Source: Fluviispira multicolorata
Lineage (GTDB): Bacteria; Bdellovibrionota_B; Oligoflexia; Silvanigrellales; Silvanigrellaceae
Direction: 5' to 3'
Assembly: GCF_009208585.1 (NCBI RefSeq)
Contig: NZ_WFLN01000006.1
Span: 496,001-560,000, forward strand
DNA: 64,000 bases
In this document: piece after piece, positions 34,300 through 42,678 of the stretch
How the letters are laid out: each line of letters begins with the position of its first letter
How positions within the stretch are numbered: the stretch's first letter is position 1
The notes under the pieces: model-generated
The model's database searches: none
What the model saw: the letters and a program-made list of their open reading frames with translations, nothing else
Told to the model about the DNA's origin: nothing
Position numbers and translations under genes: made by a program

Positions 34300-36441
34300 A
34301 TGGGTTTATACAAAAATTGTACAGCTTTGCTCTCTGTTTCAATTGTCTCAGTTTCTTTTCTTTCCTCCTGTGGGAAAAGCACCAAACAGGCGGAAGAAAC
34401 GGCTTTATTGAATCCGCCAAGTTTCGGTCAAATTGGAAATAATGGAGGGTTTAATAAAGGCGATGAAATAGTTCGTAATGGTACAGGAGATAATCAAATG
34501 ATAAGTCCTGCACCGATTTATGAGGAAGATTTTAATGATTCTTCAGATTCAAAAAATACTGATAATTCAAATCGAAATGAAAATGAAGAAGATAAAAATA
34601 AAGTAACAAAATCATCTGAGAAATTTTGCACAGATTTAGATAATACTAAAAAGAATCCTCTTGGAAAATATCAATGGCATTTAAAAAATACCGGCCAAAC
34701 TGCCTTTGCATCTTCAGCTGGAAATGTTGGAGAAGATATTAATGTAGCAAGTGTGTTAAAGAAACAGTGCTTAAGTGGATTTGGAGTTAATGTGGCCGTT
34801 GTTGATACAGGCCTTGAAATAGATCATCCATCACTCATAGACAATGTTAAAAATAATAAAGATGCAAATGAAAGAGAAGGCCAAGATCTTCCAACGTCGA
34901 AAAACTTTAGGGATAATAAACTTTCTAAAAATAATCCCTCACCTATAGCATCTGACGATGAAGATCATGGAACCATGGTGGCTGGTATCATTGGTATGCG
35001 CAGTAATAAAGGTTTTGGCGGATCGGGTGTTGCACCGAGAGCATTTTTATCTGGATATAACATTATTCAGCAAGAAGATGGTGTGCAGACTTTCCAGAAT
35101 TTTCTGGATTCTTTAGGTGGCTCCAGTGATTCGAATAAAAATCATGTTTTTAGTATGAGCTATGGTGACAATAATATAACTCAAATAGATCCAGAAGAGT
35201 TTGTTACGAAAGGTTCTCTTACAGCATATTCGTATGGAGCTAAGCATTTGCGTGGTGAAAAAGGTGCAATTTATGTTAAGGCTGCAGGAAATGGTTTCTA
35301 TAAATTAGGTAATGAAAAAGATTATATTGCTGCATGTGCGACTGCTCTTGAAATAAATGTCTCTTGTCAAAACTCGAGCATGAACACTGATAATACTATG
35401 CCAGAAGTTATTACTGTCGGTGCATTAAATGCAAAAGGCACTAAAACAAGTTATTCTACCACAGGATCTTCTCTGTGGATAAGTGCTCCTGGTGGTGAAT
35501 TTGGTTTTGATAAAGAATGGATAAGTGAGCAATTTGAAAGATACGGAAAACTTTACGACTGGTCCGCAAAAAGAGCGACTGCTGGAGAACCTGCTATTGT
35601 CACAACAGACGTAAGTGGATCTCGTTATGGCATGAGTAAAAAAGTCAATATGGATAATTTAAATGAAGTTATTGATATTAGAAATAAGTTTAATGCAGGT
35701 CTTATTGAAGAAAATGAAAGTTATAATTATACAAATTCCATGAATGGAACATCTTCTGCGACTCCTGTGACTTCAGGAAGTATTGCACTTATTCTTGAAG
35801 CAAACCCAGAATTAACTTGGCGTGATGTGAAATATATTCTCGCTGCAACTGCAACAAAAGTGGATCCTACTTTTGAAGGTGTGAAAGTAAATCTTTCGGG
35901 CGGTGAATATTTAGCTGAACAAGGATGGGTGAACAATGCAGCTGGATTTCATTTTTCAAATTATTACGGATTTGGTCGCGTAAATGTGGCTGAAGCTGTT
36001 AAGTTAGCAAAAAAATATAAATTAGGTAGCCTTGGTAATTATGTAGAAAGAGCTTGGTTCCCTAAAGCAAATGCATATTTAATGAATATTCCAAAAGGCG
36101 AACCAAATTCATCATATCTTACTTTACAAGATGTTAAAGAATCGCAAGCAGTTAAAATCGAATCTGTTCGTCTCGAAGTGTCAATTGATAGCTCTTATAT
36201 TGGTGATGTTGGAATTGAATTAATTTCTCCAAGTGGCACTAAGAGTATTATTTGGAATATCGGAAATGCATTTGCAAACAATGGTAATTTAAAAGCAATG
36301 CCAATCCAAAGTAATGCTTTCTATGGTGAAAGTAACGTAGGAAAATGGAAAGTAAGAATTGTAAATTCGGGCATGCACAATGCAAATGTTACGCTCAAAG
36401 GCTTAAGAATTCAATTTGCAGGACAAGATACATCTAAATAA
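34300..36441 (+). CDS. Kexin-like subtilase lipoprotein with P domain (protease A)
   Basis: 713 residues. The signal ends in a lipobox LSSC (C24), so the protein is lipid-anchored. After a ~100-residue acidic, Asn/Ser/Glu-rich linker comes an S8 subtilase domain with the full triad: D169 (VAVVDTG), H223 (DHGTMVAGI) and S485 (NGTSSATP), and oxyanion N331 (AAGNGF). A P (proprotein-convertase) domain occupies about residues 600-705, ending in SNAFYGESNVGKWKVRI. The layout is that of kexin-like ASP of Aeromonas sobria, which needs an external chaperone encoded next door; a similar small gene follows here. Paralogous to the gene at 37256. Target proteins unknown; a role in host or prey degradation is an inference. 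Confidence 0.9.
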   Translation: MGLYKNCTALLSVSIVSVSFLSSCGKSTKQAEETALLNPPSFGQIGNNGGFNKGDEIVRNGTGDNQMISPAPIYEEDFNDSSDSKNTDNSNRNENEEDKNKVTKSSEKFCTDLDNTKKNPLGKYQWHLKNTGQTAFASSAGNVGEDINVASVLKKQCLSGFGVNVAVVDTGLEIDHPSLIDNVKNNKDANEREGQDLPTSKNFRDNKLSKNNPSPIASDDEDHGTMVAGIIGMRSNKGFGGSGVAPRAFLSGYNIIQQEDGVQTFQNFLDSLGGSSDSNKNHVFSMSYGDNNITQIDPEEFVTKGSLTAYSYGAKHLRGEKGAIYVKAAGNGFYKLGNEKDYIAACATALEINVSCQNSSMNTDNTMPEVITVGALNAKGTKTSYSTTGSSLWISAPGGEFGFDKEWISEQFERYGKLYDWSAKRATAGEPAIVTTDVSGSRYGMSKKVNMDNLNEVIDIRNKFNAGLIEENESYNYTNSMNGTSSATPVTSGSIALILEANPELTWRDVKYILAATATKVDPTFEGVKVNLSGGEYLAEQGWVNNAAGFHFSNYYGFGRVNVAEAVKLAKKYKLGSLGNYVERAWFPKANAYLMNIPKGEPNSSYLTLQDVKESQAVKIESVRLEVSIDSSYIGDVGIELISPSGTKSIIWNIGNAFANNGNLKAMPIQSNAFYGESNVGKWKVRIVNSGMHNANVTLKGLRIQFAGQDTSK

Positions 36442-36459
36442 TAGAGTGTCCTGCAAATT
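36413..36459 (+). repeat. Perfect 13-bp hairpin spanning the stop codon of protease A
   Basis: AATTTGCAGGACA (36413-36425) and TGTCCTGCAAATT (36447-36459) are exact inverted repeats with a 21-base loop that contains the TAA stop (36439-36441). The stem has five G-C pairs but is not followed by a T-run, so it is not an ordinary terminator. It sits 54 bases before the chaperone-like gene and could shape protease:chaperone expression or mRNA stability. Confidence 0.6.
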
Positions 36460-36513
36460 TATGAGATTCTACTGTTTACTTAATAATTAATTTTTATTTA
36501 GGAATTTAAGTCT

Positions 36514-37173
36514 ATGAAAAAATCAGTTTTAACCTTAGGTTTGTGCTTATCTGCCGCACTTTATACAACTCTCGCAATTGCTGAAAAATCTAAAGAAAGC
36601 GAAGTATTAAAAAATTATGTGGCAGAAGATCAATACAATGAAAATAATCAGAATATAAGTGTTTTAAGCGGAGTGCGTGCTAGTCTAAAGAAACAGAGTG
36701 AAAATAATTTTAAAGAAGAGAACAAAAAATTAAGTAATTATTCATCATTAGATTCAGATTTTACATCTTCTGATCCAAGTGGAGACAAAATATTATTAAA
36801 AAAAGATGCACTTAATATTTTTCAAGTTGATTCAATGACGTCTTCGTCAGAAAGAAAAAAAGGTGTTAGCTCTGCAGCAGATGAACAAGTTCCAAAAAAA
36901 CTCGGTTATCGGGTTGTTGTAAATAATAATACAGGCAAGGTCGGGGTTTTAAGTGAAAAAATAATTGTGAAAGCAAGTAATGAATTTAAATTAGATAAAA
37001 ATAAATTCACCTATAAAGGTTATCCCGCAGTTGGTTATTATATTGTTGACATTCCTGTTGGGGCAAAAATAACTGATGTTGTGAGAGAAATTAAAGTTGA
37101 GAACAAAGCAGATTCTGTAATCGAAAGTATTAAAGTAGAAGTTATTGAAAACTTTTCAAAGAAACCTCTTTAA
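36514..37173 (+). CDS. Secreted external-chaperone-like protein paired with protease A
   Basis: 219 residues with a signal peptide (LTLGLCLSAALYTTLAIAE, cleaved about residue 22). The C-terminal ~90 residues (RVVVNNNTGKVGVLSEKIIV, then KGYPAVGYYIVDIPVGAKIT and SIKVEVIENFSKKPL) resemble the I9/propeptide-like fold, with the TG turn before a Gly-Val strand, and the protein ends in PL. In Aeromonas sobria the ORF2 product binds ASP and its C-terminus is needed for maturation; the gene order and ending match here. The middle is polar and flexible. Paralogous to the product at 39262. Assignment as a chaperone is inference from genome context and partial motif similarity. Confidence 0.65.
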   Translation: MKKSVLTLGLCLSAALYTTLAIAEKSKESEVLKNYVAEDQYNENNQNISVLSGVRASLKKQSENNFKEENKKLSNYSSLDSDFTSSDPSGDKILLKKDALNIFQVDSMTSSSERKKGVSSAADEQVPKKLGYRVVVNNNTGKVGVLSEKIIVKASNEFKLDKNKFTYKGYPAVGYYIVDIPVGAKITDVVREIKVENKADSVIESIKVEVIENFSKKPL

Positions 37174-37200
37174 AAATAAAGCTCTTTTGAATTTGATCAA

Positions 37201-37234
37201 TTAAAAATGGGTTGCGAACTCGGCTCATTTTTAA
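37201..37234 (+). repeat. AT-rich hairpin between the two protease modules
   Basis: TTAAAAATG (37201-37209) and CATTTTTAA (37226-37234) form a 9-base perfect stem, extended by one mismatch then a further pair, with a 16-base loop. The T-run in the 3' arm and A-run in the 5' arm allow a weak terminator in either direction, perhaps separating the two protease-chaperone transcripts. Confidence 0.45.
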
Positions 37235-37255
37235 CCTTTAAAACGGAGTGACCCC

Positions 37256-39214
37256 ATGATCTTAAATAAAAAACAGATATCATTGTTCTCTGTTCCTGTC
37301 ATAGCAATTTCATTTTTATCATCTTGCGGAAAGACAAGTCATGAGAGTGCTAATCTTAAAAGTAATGGATTTTCAAAAGCAGAATTAGGGTTAGATTTAA
37401 ACTCTGAAACAAATTCCGCTGCAAATAAAAGAAAGAAATTCTGTACTGATTTAGATAATGCTAAATTAAATCCGCTCGGTCAGTATCAATGGCATTTAAA
37501 AAACACTGGACAGAAGGCATTTGCTTCAGAAGCAGGTATAGCTGGCGAAGATATAAATGTTGCTGATGTACTAAAGAAACAATGTTTAAGCGGAAATGGA
37601 ATTCGAGTTGCTGTTGTCGATTCGGGTATGGAAGTCGACCATCAATCATTAAGACCAAATATTGAGAATAAAGAGTTTAAAACTAAAACTTGGTCCATAA
37701 ACTTCAGAGACAATAGATTGGCTTCAAATGATCCCTCACCCATTGCAGATGATGAAGTTGATCATGGCACAATGGTGGCAGGAATTATTGGAATGAGGAG
37801 TAATTTAGGCTTTGGAGGTTCAGGAGTTGCGCCACGCGTTAAGCTATCTGCCTACAACGTTATATCCGATGGGGCACAAAGTTTTGAAAACTTTATTGAT
37901 GCATTGGGTGGATCGGATGCCTCAAAAGAAAATGATATTTTTAATATGAGCTATGGTTTTTCAAACGCAGAGCAAATGGAGGAAAGTCATCCTTTAATAG
38001 CCTCAGGAGCGGTTGCATTCCGTTATGGAGCACGTCAATTGCGTGATGGCAAAGGTGCACTATATGTTAAATCAGCTGGAAATGGTTTTCAAAAACTGAG
38101 TTATGATTTTAGAAAATGTTTAAAAGCTATTGAATTAAATATTTCTTGCCAAAATTCAAATATGAATCTTTTAAATGCTATGCCTGAAGTTATTGTTGCG
38201 GGTGCATTAAATGCTAAAGGAACAAAGTCAAGTTATTCAACTACGGGTGCATCTCTTTGGGTAAGTTCTCCGGGGGGAGAATATGGTGTGGATAAAGAAT
38301 GGGTTGAAGATAACTATGCGCGCTTTTCAAGTCCAATAAATTGGAAACAATATAGAGCAACAATTGGAGAGCCTGCAATCATTACGACAGATTTCAGTGG
38401 AACGCGCTATGGTATGAGTAAAATGCATGATGCAAATAATTTAGAAGATATAATAAATATTAGAAATCAATTTAATGCTCTAGACACTGATGAAAATCTA
38501 GATGGTAATTATACAAATACCATGAATGGAACATCTTCTGCTGCTCCTGTGACTTCAGGAAGTTTAGCTCTCATTCTCGAAGCCAATCCTAATTTAACCT
38601 GGAGAGATGTTAAATATATTCTAGCTAAAACTTCAACAAAAGTGGATCCAAATTTGCAAGGGACAAAAGTTGAATTAGTGAAAGGAGAGGTAAACTCTGC
38701 TTATCAGGTGGAGCAAGGTTGGGTCGCAAATGCAGCTGGTTTTTCATACTCTAACTGGTATGGATTCGGGCGAGTGAATGTTGGCGAAGCTGTAAAATTA
38801 GCTAAAAATTATGATGCTTCTTTAGGAAATTATCGTGAATGGAGTTCCCAATATTACGCAGCAAAAATTGCAGTTCCAAAAGCAGATCCAAAAGGAGTTG
38901 ATGCAAAAATAAATATTCCAAATAGGGATGGTTTAAATATTGAATCGATTCAGATTCAAGTCTCTGCTGAAAGTACAAACTTAGGAGATCTTGGTCTTGA
39001 AATCACATCTCCAAGTGGAACAAAAAGTATAATATGGAATGTCGGAAATGGATTTGCATATAGCAAAAAAATTAAAAATATGACAATGCAAAGTAATGCT
39101 TTCTATGGTGAAAAGAGTGAGGGTGTTTGGACTTTAAAAGTCATAAATGCAGGTTTTTACAATTCAAGTACGACATTTAATGGTTGGAAAATTATGGTCA
39201 CTGGGCATAAATAA
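37256..39214 (+). CDS. Kexin-like subtilase lipoprotein with P domain (protease B)
   Basis: 652 residues, paralogue of protease A with the same plan: lipobox LSSC (C24), shorter linker, and S8 domain with D122 (VAVVDSG), H170 (DHGTMVAGI) and S427 (NGTSSAAP), and oxyanion N276 (SAGNGF). A C-terminal P domain ends in NAFYGEKSEGVWTLKVI. It is shorter than A mainly in the linker between the lipobox and the catalytic domain. CGGAG before the ATG is the same Shine-Dalgarno context as protease A, supporting recent tandem duplication. Followed by the second chaperone-like gene. Confidence 0.9.
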   Translation: MILNKKQISLFSVPVIAISFLSSCGKTSHESANLKSNGFSKAELGLDLNSETNSAANKRKKFCTDLDNAKLNPLGQYQWHLKNTGQKAFASEAGIAGEDINVADVLKKQCLSGNGIRVAVVDSGMEVDHQSLRPNIENKEFKTKTWSINFRDNRLASNDPSPIADDEVDHGTMVAGIIGMRSNLGFGGSGVAPRVKLSAYNVISDGAQSFENFIDALGGSDASKENDIFNMSYGFSNAEQMEESHPLIASGAVAFRYGARQLRDGKGALYVKSAGNGFQKLSYDFRKCLKAIELNISCQNSNMNLLNAMPEVIVAGALNAKGTKSSYSTTGASLWVSSPGGEYGVDKEWVEDNYARFSSPINWKQYRATIGEPAIITTDFSGTRYGMSKMHDANNLEDIINIRNQFNALDTDENLDGNYTNTMNGTSSAAPVTSGSLALILEANPNLTWRDVKYILAKTSTKVDPNLQGTKVELVKGEVNSAYQVEQGWVANAAGFSYSNWYGFGRVNVGEAVKLAKNYDASLGNYREWSSQYYAAKIAVPKADPKGVDAKINIPNRDGLNIESIQIQVSAESTNLGDLGLEITSPSGTKSIIWNVGNGFAYSKKIKNMTMQSNAFYGEKSEGVWTLKVINAGFYNSSTTFNGWKIMVTGHK

Positions 39215-39224
39215 GCCTCAGTGA
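39198..39224 (+). repeat. Hairpin spanning the stop codon of protease B
   Basis: TCACTG (39198-39203) plus GGC (39204-39206) pair with GCC (39215-39217) and CAGTGA (39219-39224), with one bulged T; the TAA stop (39212-39214) is in the loop. It occupies the same place as the larger hairpin at protease A, though the sequence differs. Confidence 0.5.
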
Positions 39225-39261
39225 TTTTATAAAAATTATTTTTCTAGGAGTAAAAGAATTT

Positions 39262-39870
39262 ATGAAAATAAAACAAATCTTTCCACTAGTATGTCTCCTC
39301 TCCTCTTCGTTACTGTGTGTGCAAGGAGGATATGCCATCGATAAAAACTTAATAAAAGATAATAAGTCTGAAGTCAGTGATGAGTCATATACTACAGAAG
39401 CACAACAAAAAGAAGTTTTAAAGAAATATAAAGAAGGAGAAACCTTTAAACAAGGTAATTCTGAATATACCATATATCCAGAATTAACCCTTTCTTTTAA
39501 TAAAAAAGAATCAGCTCAAGACGCTAAAAAAGTAGTTAAAACAGCAAGTTTTTCAATTTTTGAAGCAAAATCAGAACCATTATCTGATGATAAATCATTA
39601 CAAACAAAAAAGAAGTCTGCTGTAGTCTATAATAAAACAACAGGAAAGTTTGGTGCATTTAATGGAAAAATGATTGTGCAATTAAAAGAAGGTAAAACTT
39701 TTTCAGACACAAGCTTTAAAATTTCAAAAAGTTTTCCACATTTAGGATATATAGTCATAGAAATGCTAGACAACATGACTATAAATGAAAGTATTTCTAA
39801 ACTCAAATCAAACAGCAGTGTCGCAAATGTTACAGTTGAGGTTGTGGAACATTTACAAGAACCTCTTTAA
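39262..39870 (+). CDS. Secreted external-chaperone-like protein paired with protease B
   Basis: 202 residues with a signal peptide (SLLCVQGGYA, cleavage about residue 26). The C-terminal part (AVVYNKTTGKFGAFNGKMIV, then KSFPHLGYIVIEMLDNMTIN and VTVEVVEHLQEPL) aligns in order with the first chaperone-like protein: TGK turn, KMIV strand, P-x-x-GY, and final PL. The N-terminal half is charged and differs from the paralogue. Gene order and ending match the ASP-ORF2 system of Aeromonas; function as a protease chaperone or inhibitor is inferred. Confidence 0.65.
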   Translation: MKIKQIFPLVCLLSSSLLCVQGGYAIDKNLIKDNKSEVSDESYTTEAQQKEVLKKYKEGETFKQGNSEYTIYPELTLSFNKKESAQDAKKVVKTASFSIFEAKSEPLSDDKSLQTKKKSAVVYNKTTGKFGAFNGKMIVQLKEGKTFSDTSFKISKSFPHLGYIVIEMLDNMTINESISKLKSNSSVANVTVEVVEHLQEPL

Positions 39871-39899
39871 CTAATAGATATACATTTATTTTTTTTTAT

Positions 39900-39938
39900 G
39901 GCGTATATTTTTTTGTAAATATGCGCCTTTATTTTTCT
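39900..39938 (+). terminator. Intrinsic terminator after the protease-chaperone cluster
   Basis: GGCGTATATT (39900-39909) pairs fully with AATATGCGCC (39918-39927), with one G-U pair, and is followed by a T-rich tract to about 39938. This is a plausible terminator for the protease B/chaperone B transcript. Confidence 0.7.
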
Positions 39939-40189
39939 TTGATTTATTTATAATAATATTAAAATTTTACAAAATAAACAAAAAATAAATAAAATAAAAA
40001 ATTGATTATTTATTTTATTGTTTTATAAATAAGCTGTATTTAGATTTGTATTATTATAATAAAAAAAACTAATTACAACTATTCAACTAAAGCCGACAAA
40101 ATATTCAATAAATATTCGCCCCGAATCATGCTCAAAAAATAATTCGGCGGTTTGATGGAAAAATAATTTTATTTAAAAGGAATAAATCA
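39939..40189. other. AT-rich gene-free stretch before the 320-residue lipoprotein
   Basis: Together with the terminator just before it, about 319 bases between genes. I see only poly-A/T runs and an imperfect repeat (CCGAAT about 40120 with ATTCGG at 40142-40147) near the ribosome site of the next gene. Confidence 0.5.
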
Positions 40190-41152
40190 ATGAAAAATAA
40201 CTCAGTTATAAAAGTATTTTTAACTTCTTCCATTGCCGCATTTGTTGCCACTGCATGTGGAAGTGATAAAGTTAAGGATAAAGATAAGATCTTTAAGGTT
40301 TCGCTAACGAGTAATTTGGCATCTATTGCTCCGGAGCAATTTATTATTAAAGGTATTTATAAAAGTTGTTATGGAAAAACAGATAATTCTGAATGGAACT
40401 TGTCCCTCGATGTGGCACAGTCTGATGCTTTCGTAAGAAAAGGTGATAAGAAATGTATCTTGCAAATAAAAGAAATAAGTGCGGGCGCTGAAGTTTATAC
40501 ATATACAAAGGTTGATACTAATTACCTATCATTGAATGAAGATTCATATAAGAAATTTATAAACCTTAAAGATTCATCTAGATATATATTTGTGAAAGCA
40601 AAAATCAATACTTTAGACTATTCTGAGTTGCCTATTATAAATGTCCTTTTTAGTAATTTTCTTAACTCAAATTTAGTTAAGACTTCGTTTGGAAAGCTTG
40701 AGTTTTATGATGTTACTTTAAGTTTTGGGCATACAGAAAGTGCAAAATTCTCAGTTGATGAAAGTGAATTCAAACCTGAAGTTGATGATCAGGGTAATCG
40801 CCATTTTTTAGGAAGTTTACATTTTAAAAATACTGCTGACGCTCAGAAAAAAGCTTCAATGTATTTTGTTGTTGAAGAAAGTGATGGTCTTGATTTATCC
40901 GATATAAATGTGCTAAACAGATATGTTGAAGTTCATAAGGATAATCCCAATATAATTTTCCCAATTACGTCTGATAATGGTGATTTCACTTTAAATGCAA
41001 GTGTATTCAATAGGCAAGGTGGAGGCACCGCAATCTTAAAAGGTGTGCCTTTTAAGACTCATATCGTTATTGTAAGAACGGAGCAAATATTTGGAAAAAG
41101 TGAAAACAGCTTTTCGATTATTGATTTCACTGCAACAAGAGATTGGGATTAA
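40190..41152 (+). CDS. Lipoprotein of unknown function
   Basis: 320 residues. Signal with lipobox ATAC (C23), so lipid-anchored, followed by a short charged linker (GSDKVKDKDK). The mature part has beta-rich segments and two cysteines (KSCYGK and KKCILQI) that could pair. No family recognised. Upstream is the terminated protease cluster, downstream the convergent thioesterase gene, so it is monocistronic. Secreted like its neighbours. Confidence 0.65.
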   Translation: MKNNSVIKVFLTSSIAAFVATACGSDKVKDKDKIFKVSLTSNLASIAPEQFIIKGIYKSCYGKTDNSEWNLSLDVAQSDAFVRKGDKKCILQIKEISAGAEVYTYTKVDTNYLSLNEDSYKKFINLKDSSRYIFVKAKINTLDYSELPIINVLFSNFLNSNLVKTSFGKLEFYDVTLSFGHTESAKFSVDESEFKPEVDDQGNRHFLGSLHFKNTADAQKKASMYFVVEESDGLDLSDINVLNRYVEVHKDNPNIIFPITSDNGDFTLNASVFNRQGGGTAILKGVPFKTHIVIVRTEQIFGKSENSFSIIDFTATRDWD

Positions 41153-41168
41153 GTATTAAATAGAGGAT

Positions 41169-41636
41169 TTATTTTTTCCAGAATTGCTCACGCATTTTCT
41201 TTCTTTGTAGAGCAGACTCAAAGCGTTCTTGATCTTTATTTGTCGTTATATCTACTTTAGCGATTTCAACGGGTCTTGAGTTTTCATCAACAGCAACCAT
41301 TGTAAAGTAACTAGAGAGCACATGATTGCGGATGCGTGTTCTTGTATTTTCAGAAACAACTTTAATACCAATTTCCATTGAAGATTTTCCAGTGTAATTA
41401 ACATTTGCTAAAAAAGTAACAAGCTCTCCAACGTGTATAGGATGTCTAAAGAAAACTTGATCTGCTGATAAAGTAACAACGTAATGCCCAGAAAAACGTG
41501 ATGCACAAACATAAGCAACTTGATCAAGTAATCTCATTATGGCTCCACCGTGAACTTTTCCAGAAAAATTCACCATATCTGGAGTCATAAGTACTGTCAT
41601 TTCGATAGATTTATCATGAACAATTACTTTTTTCAT
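41169..41636 (-). CDS. Acyl-CoA thioesterase, YciA-like hotdog fold
   Basis: 155 residues. The hotdog motifs are VNFSGKVHGGAIMRLLDQVAYVCA (HGG with the helix, quoted here in parts as HGGAIMRLLDQ), SADQVFFRHPIHVGE and NYTGKSSMEIGI, typical of YciA/BFIT-type thioesterases that hydrolyse short to long acyl-CoAs. The active-site Asp is in LLDQ. Cytosolic. Follows the GNAT gene on the minus strand by 46 bases. Confidence 0.9.
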   Translation of the reverse strand: MKKVIVHDKSIEMTVLMTPDMVNFSGKVHGGAIMRLLDQVAYVCASRFSGHYVVTLSADQVFFRHPIHVGELVTFLANVNYTGKSSMEIGIKVVSENTRTRIRNHVLSSYFTMVAVDENSRPVEIAKVDITTNKDQERFESALQRKKMREQFWKK

Positions 41637-41682
41637 TTTTTACGCCTTATTATAAATGATTTATATTTATTTTATAACTTTG

Positions 41683-42678
41683 TTAAGTTCCTTGCAAGCT
41701 GCTAATAAATATGTCATTATTTAAGCATAAAGCCTGTAATTTTTGCGTGGTAATTTTTTTCTCATGAATAGATTTTAAAAATAAGGATGGAATTTCTTGA
41801 AAATCAAAGAGTTCAGAGAAATAATGCGCGTGGACTCCCGGAAAAAATATAAGCTCTTCATCTTTACTTTTTGCTAAAATTTTATTTAAAAGTATGACTA
41901 TAAAATTAATTTCTTTGTAATATATCGAGTGGATAACATTTTGAAAATCATCGCCTTTATTAATAAAGCAAACGGAATACAAACGTGTTTCAAAGTTTAA
42001 TAGATACATCTGCATATTTTTAATTTTTAAGATGTCAGAAAATTCTATGTAGGAAAGAATTGACTCACCCTTTGGTGAATAAAATACAATAAATTGCCAA
42101 ATTTTAATTTTTTCAGCTTCACTCAGCGCACTTAAATTATTAAAGTAAAAAAAATCGGTATTTTTTAAATCTATTTTATTTATAGCTTTAAGATACTCAA
42201 TATTTAATCTTTTTAAATTTTTTAAATAAATTGGATTTGTAACTTTTGAGTGCAATTGCGTTAAATATGTTTTCCCTGCTGGAAGGTAATTTAGTTCAGT
42301 ATAAAGAGGATTTATATCACTAAAAAGAAATAAAAAATCAACTAAGTTTTCTCTAGCTTTATTTTCGGCTTGCAACAAAACCCTCTTTGCAAAACCTTTT
42401 TTTCTGAAGTGAGGATGAGTGCAAACGCTTCCAATACAATAAGAATTCAATACAATATTCTGTAACTGAAAGCGAATTGGGTAGAGAGTGCAAAACGACA
42501 CAGCCTGACCATTGTGTCTAAATAAAAAAAAATATTCTTTATTCTCTTTTTTAAATACTTGTGGAAAATTATTTAAATAGTCAGAGCTTTCAAAACATAA
42601 ATTTGTTAAATATTGTAACTCTTGGAAGGAGAAATCTTTGTCTCGGACGATTTCTGGGAAAACATCCGAATTTTGCAT
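41683..42678 (-). CDS. GNAT-family N-acetyltransferase-like protein
   Basis: 331 residues. The N-terminal half holds the GNAT acetyl-CoA site, IGSVCTHPHFRKKGFAKRVLL (as parts, RKKGFAKRV is the Q/R-x-x-G-x-G/A loop), followed by LFSDINPLYTELNYLP, the helix/strand that ends the fold. The C-terminal half is unassigned. It starts directly at the psd stop (TAA then ATG) and so is translationally coupled to psd. Substrate unknown. Confidence 0.75.
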   Translation of the reverse strand: MQNSDVFPEIVRDKDFSFQELQYLTNLCFESSDYLNNFPQVFKKENKEYFFLFRHNGQAVSFCTLYPIRFQLQNIVLNSYCIGSVCTHPHFRKKGFAKRVLLQAENKARENLVDFLFLFSDINPLYTELNYLPAGKTYLTQLHSKVTNPIYLKNLKRLNIEYLKAINKIDLKNTDFFYFNNLSALSEAEKIKIWQFIVFYSPKGESILSYIEFSDILKIKNMQMYLLNFETRLYSVCFINKGDDFQNVIHSIYYKEINFIVILLNKILAKSKDEELIFFPGVHAHYFSELFDFQEIPSLFLKSIHEKKITTQKLQALCLNNDIFISSLQGT

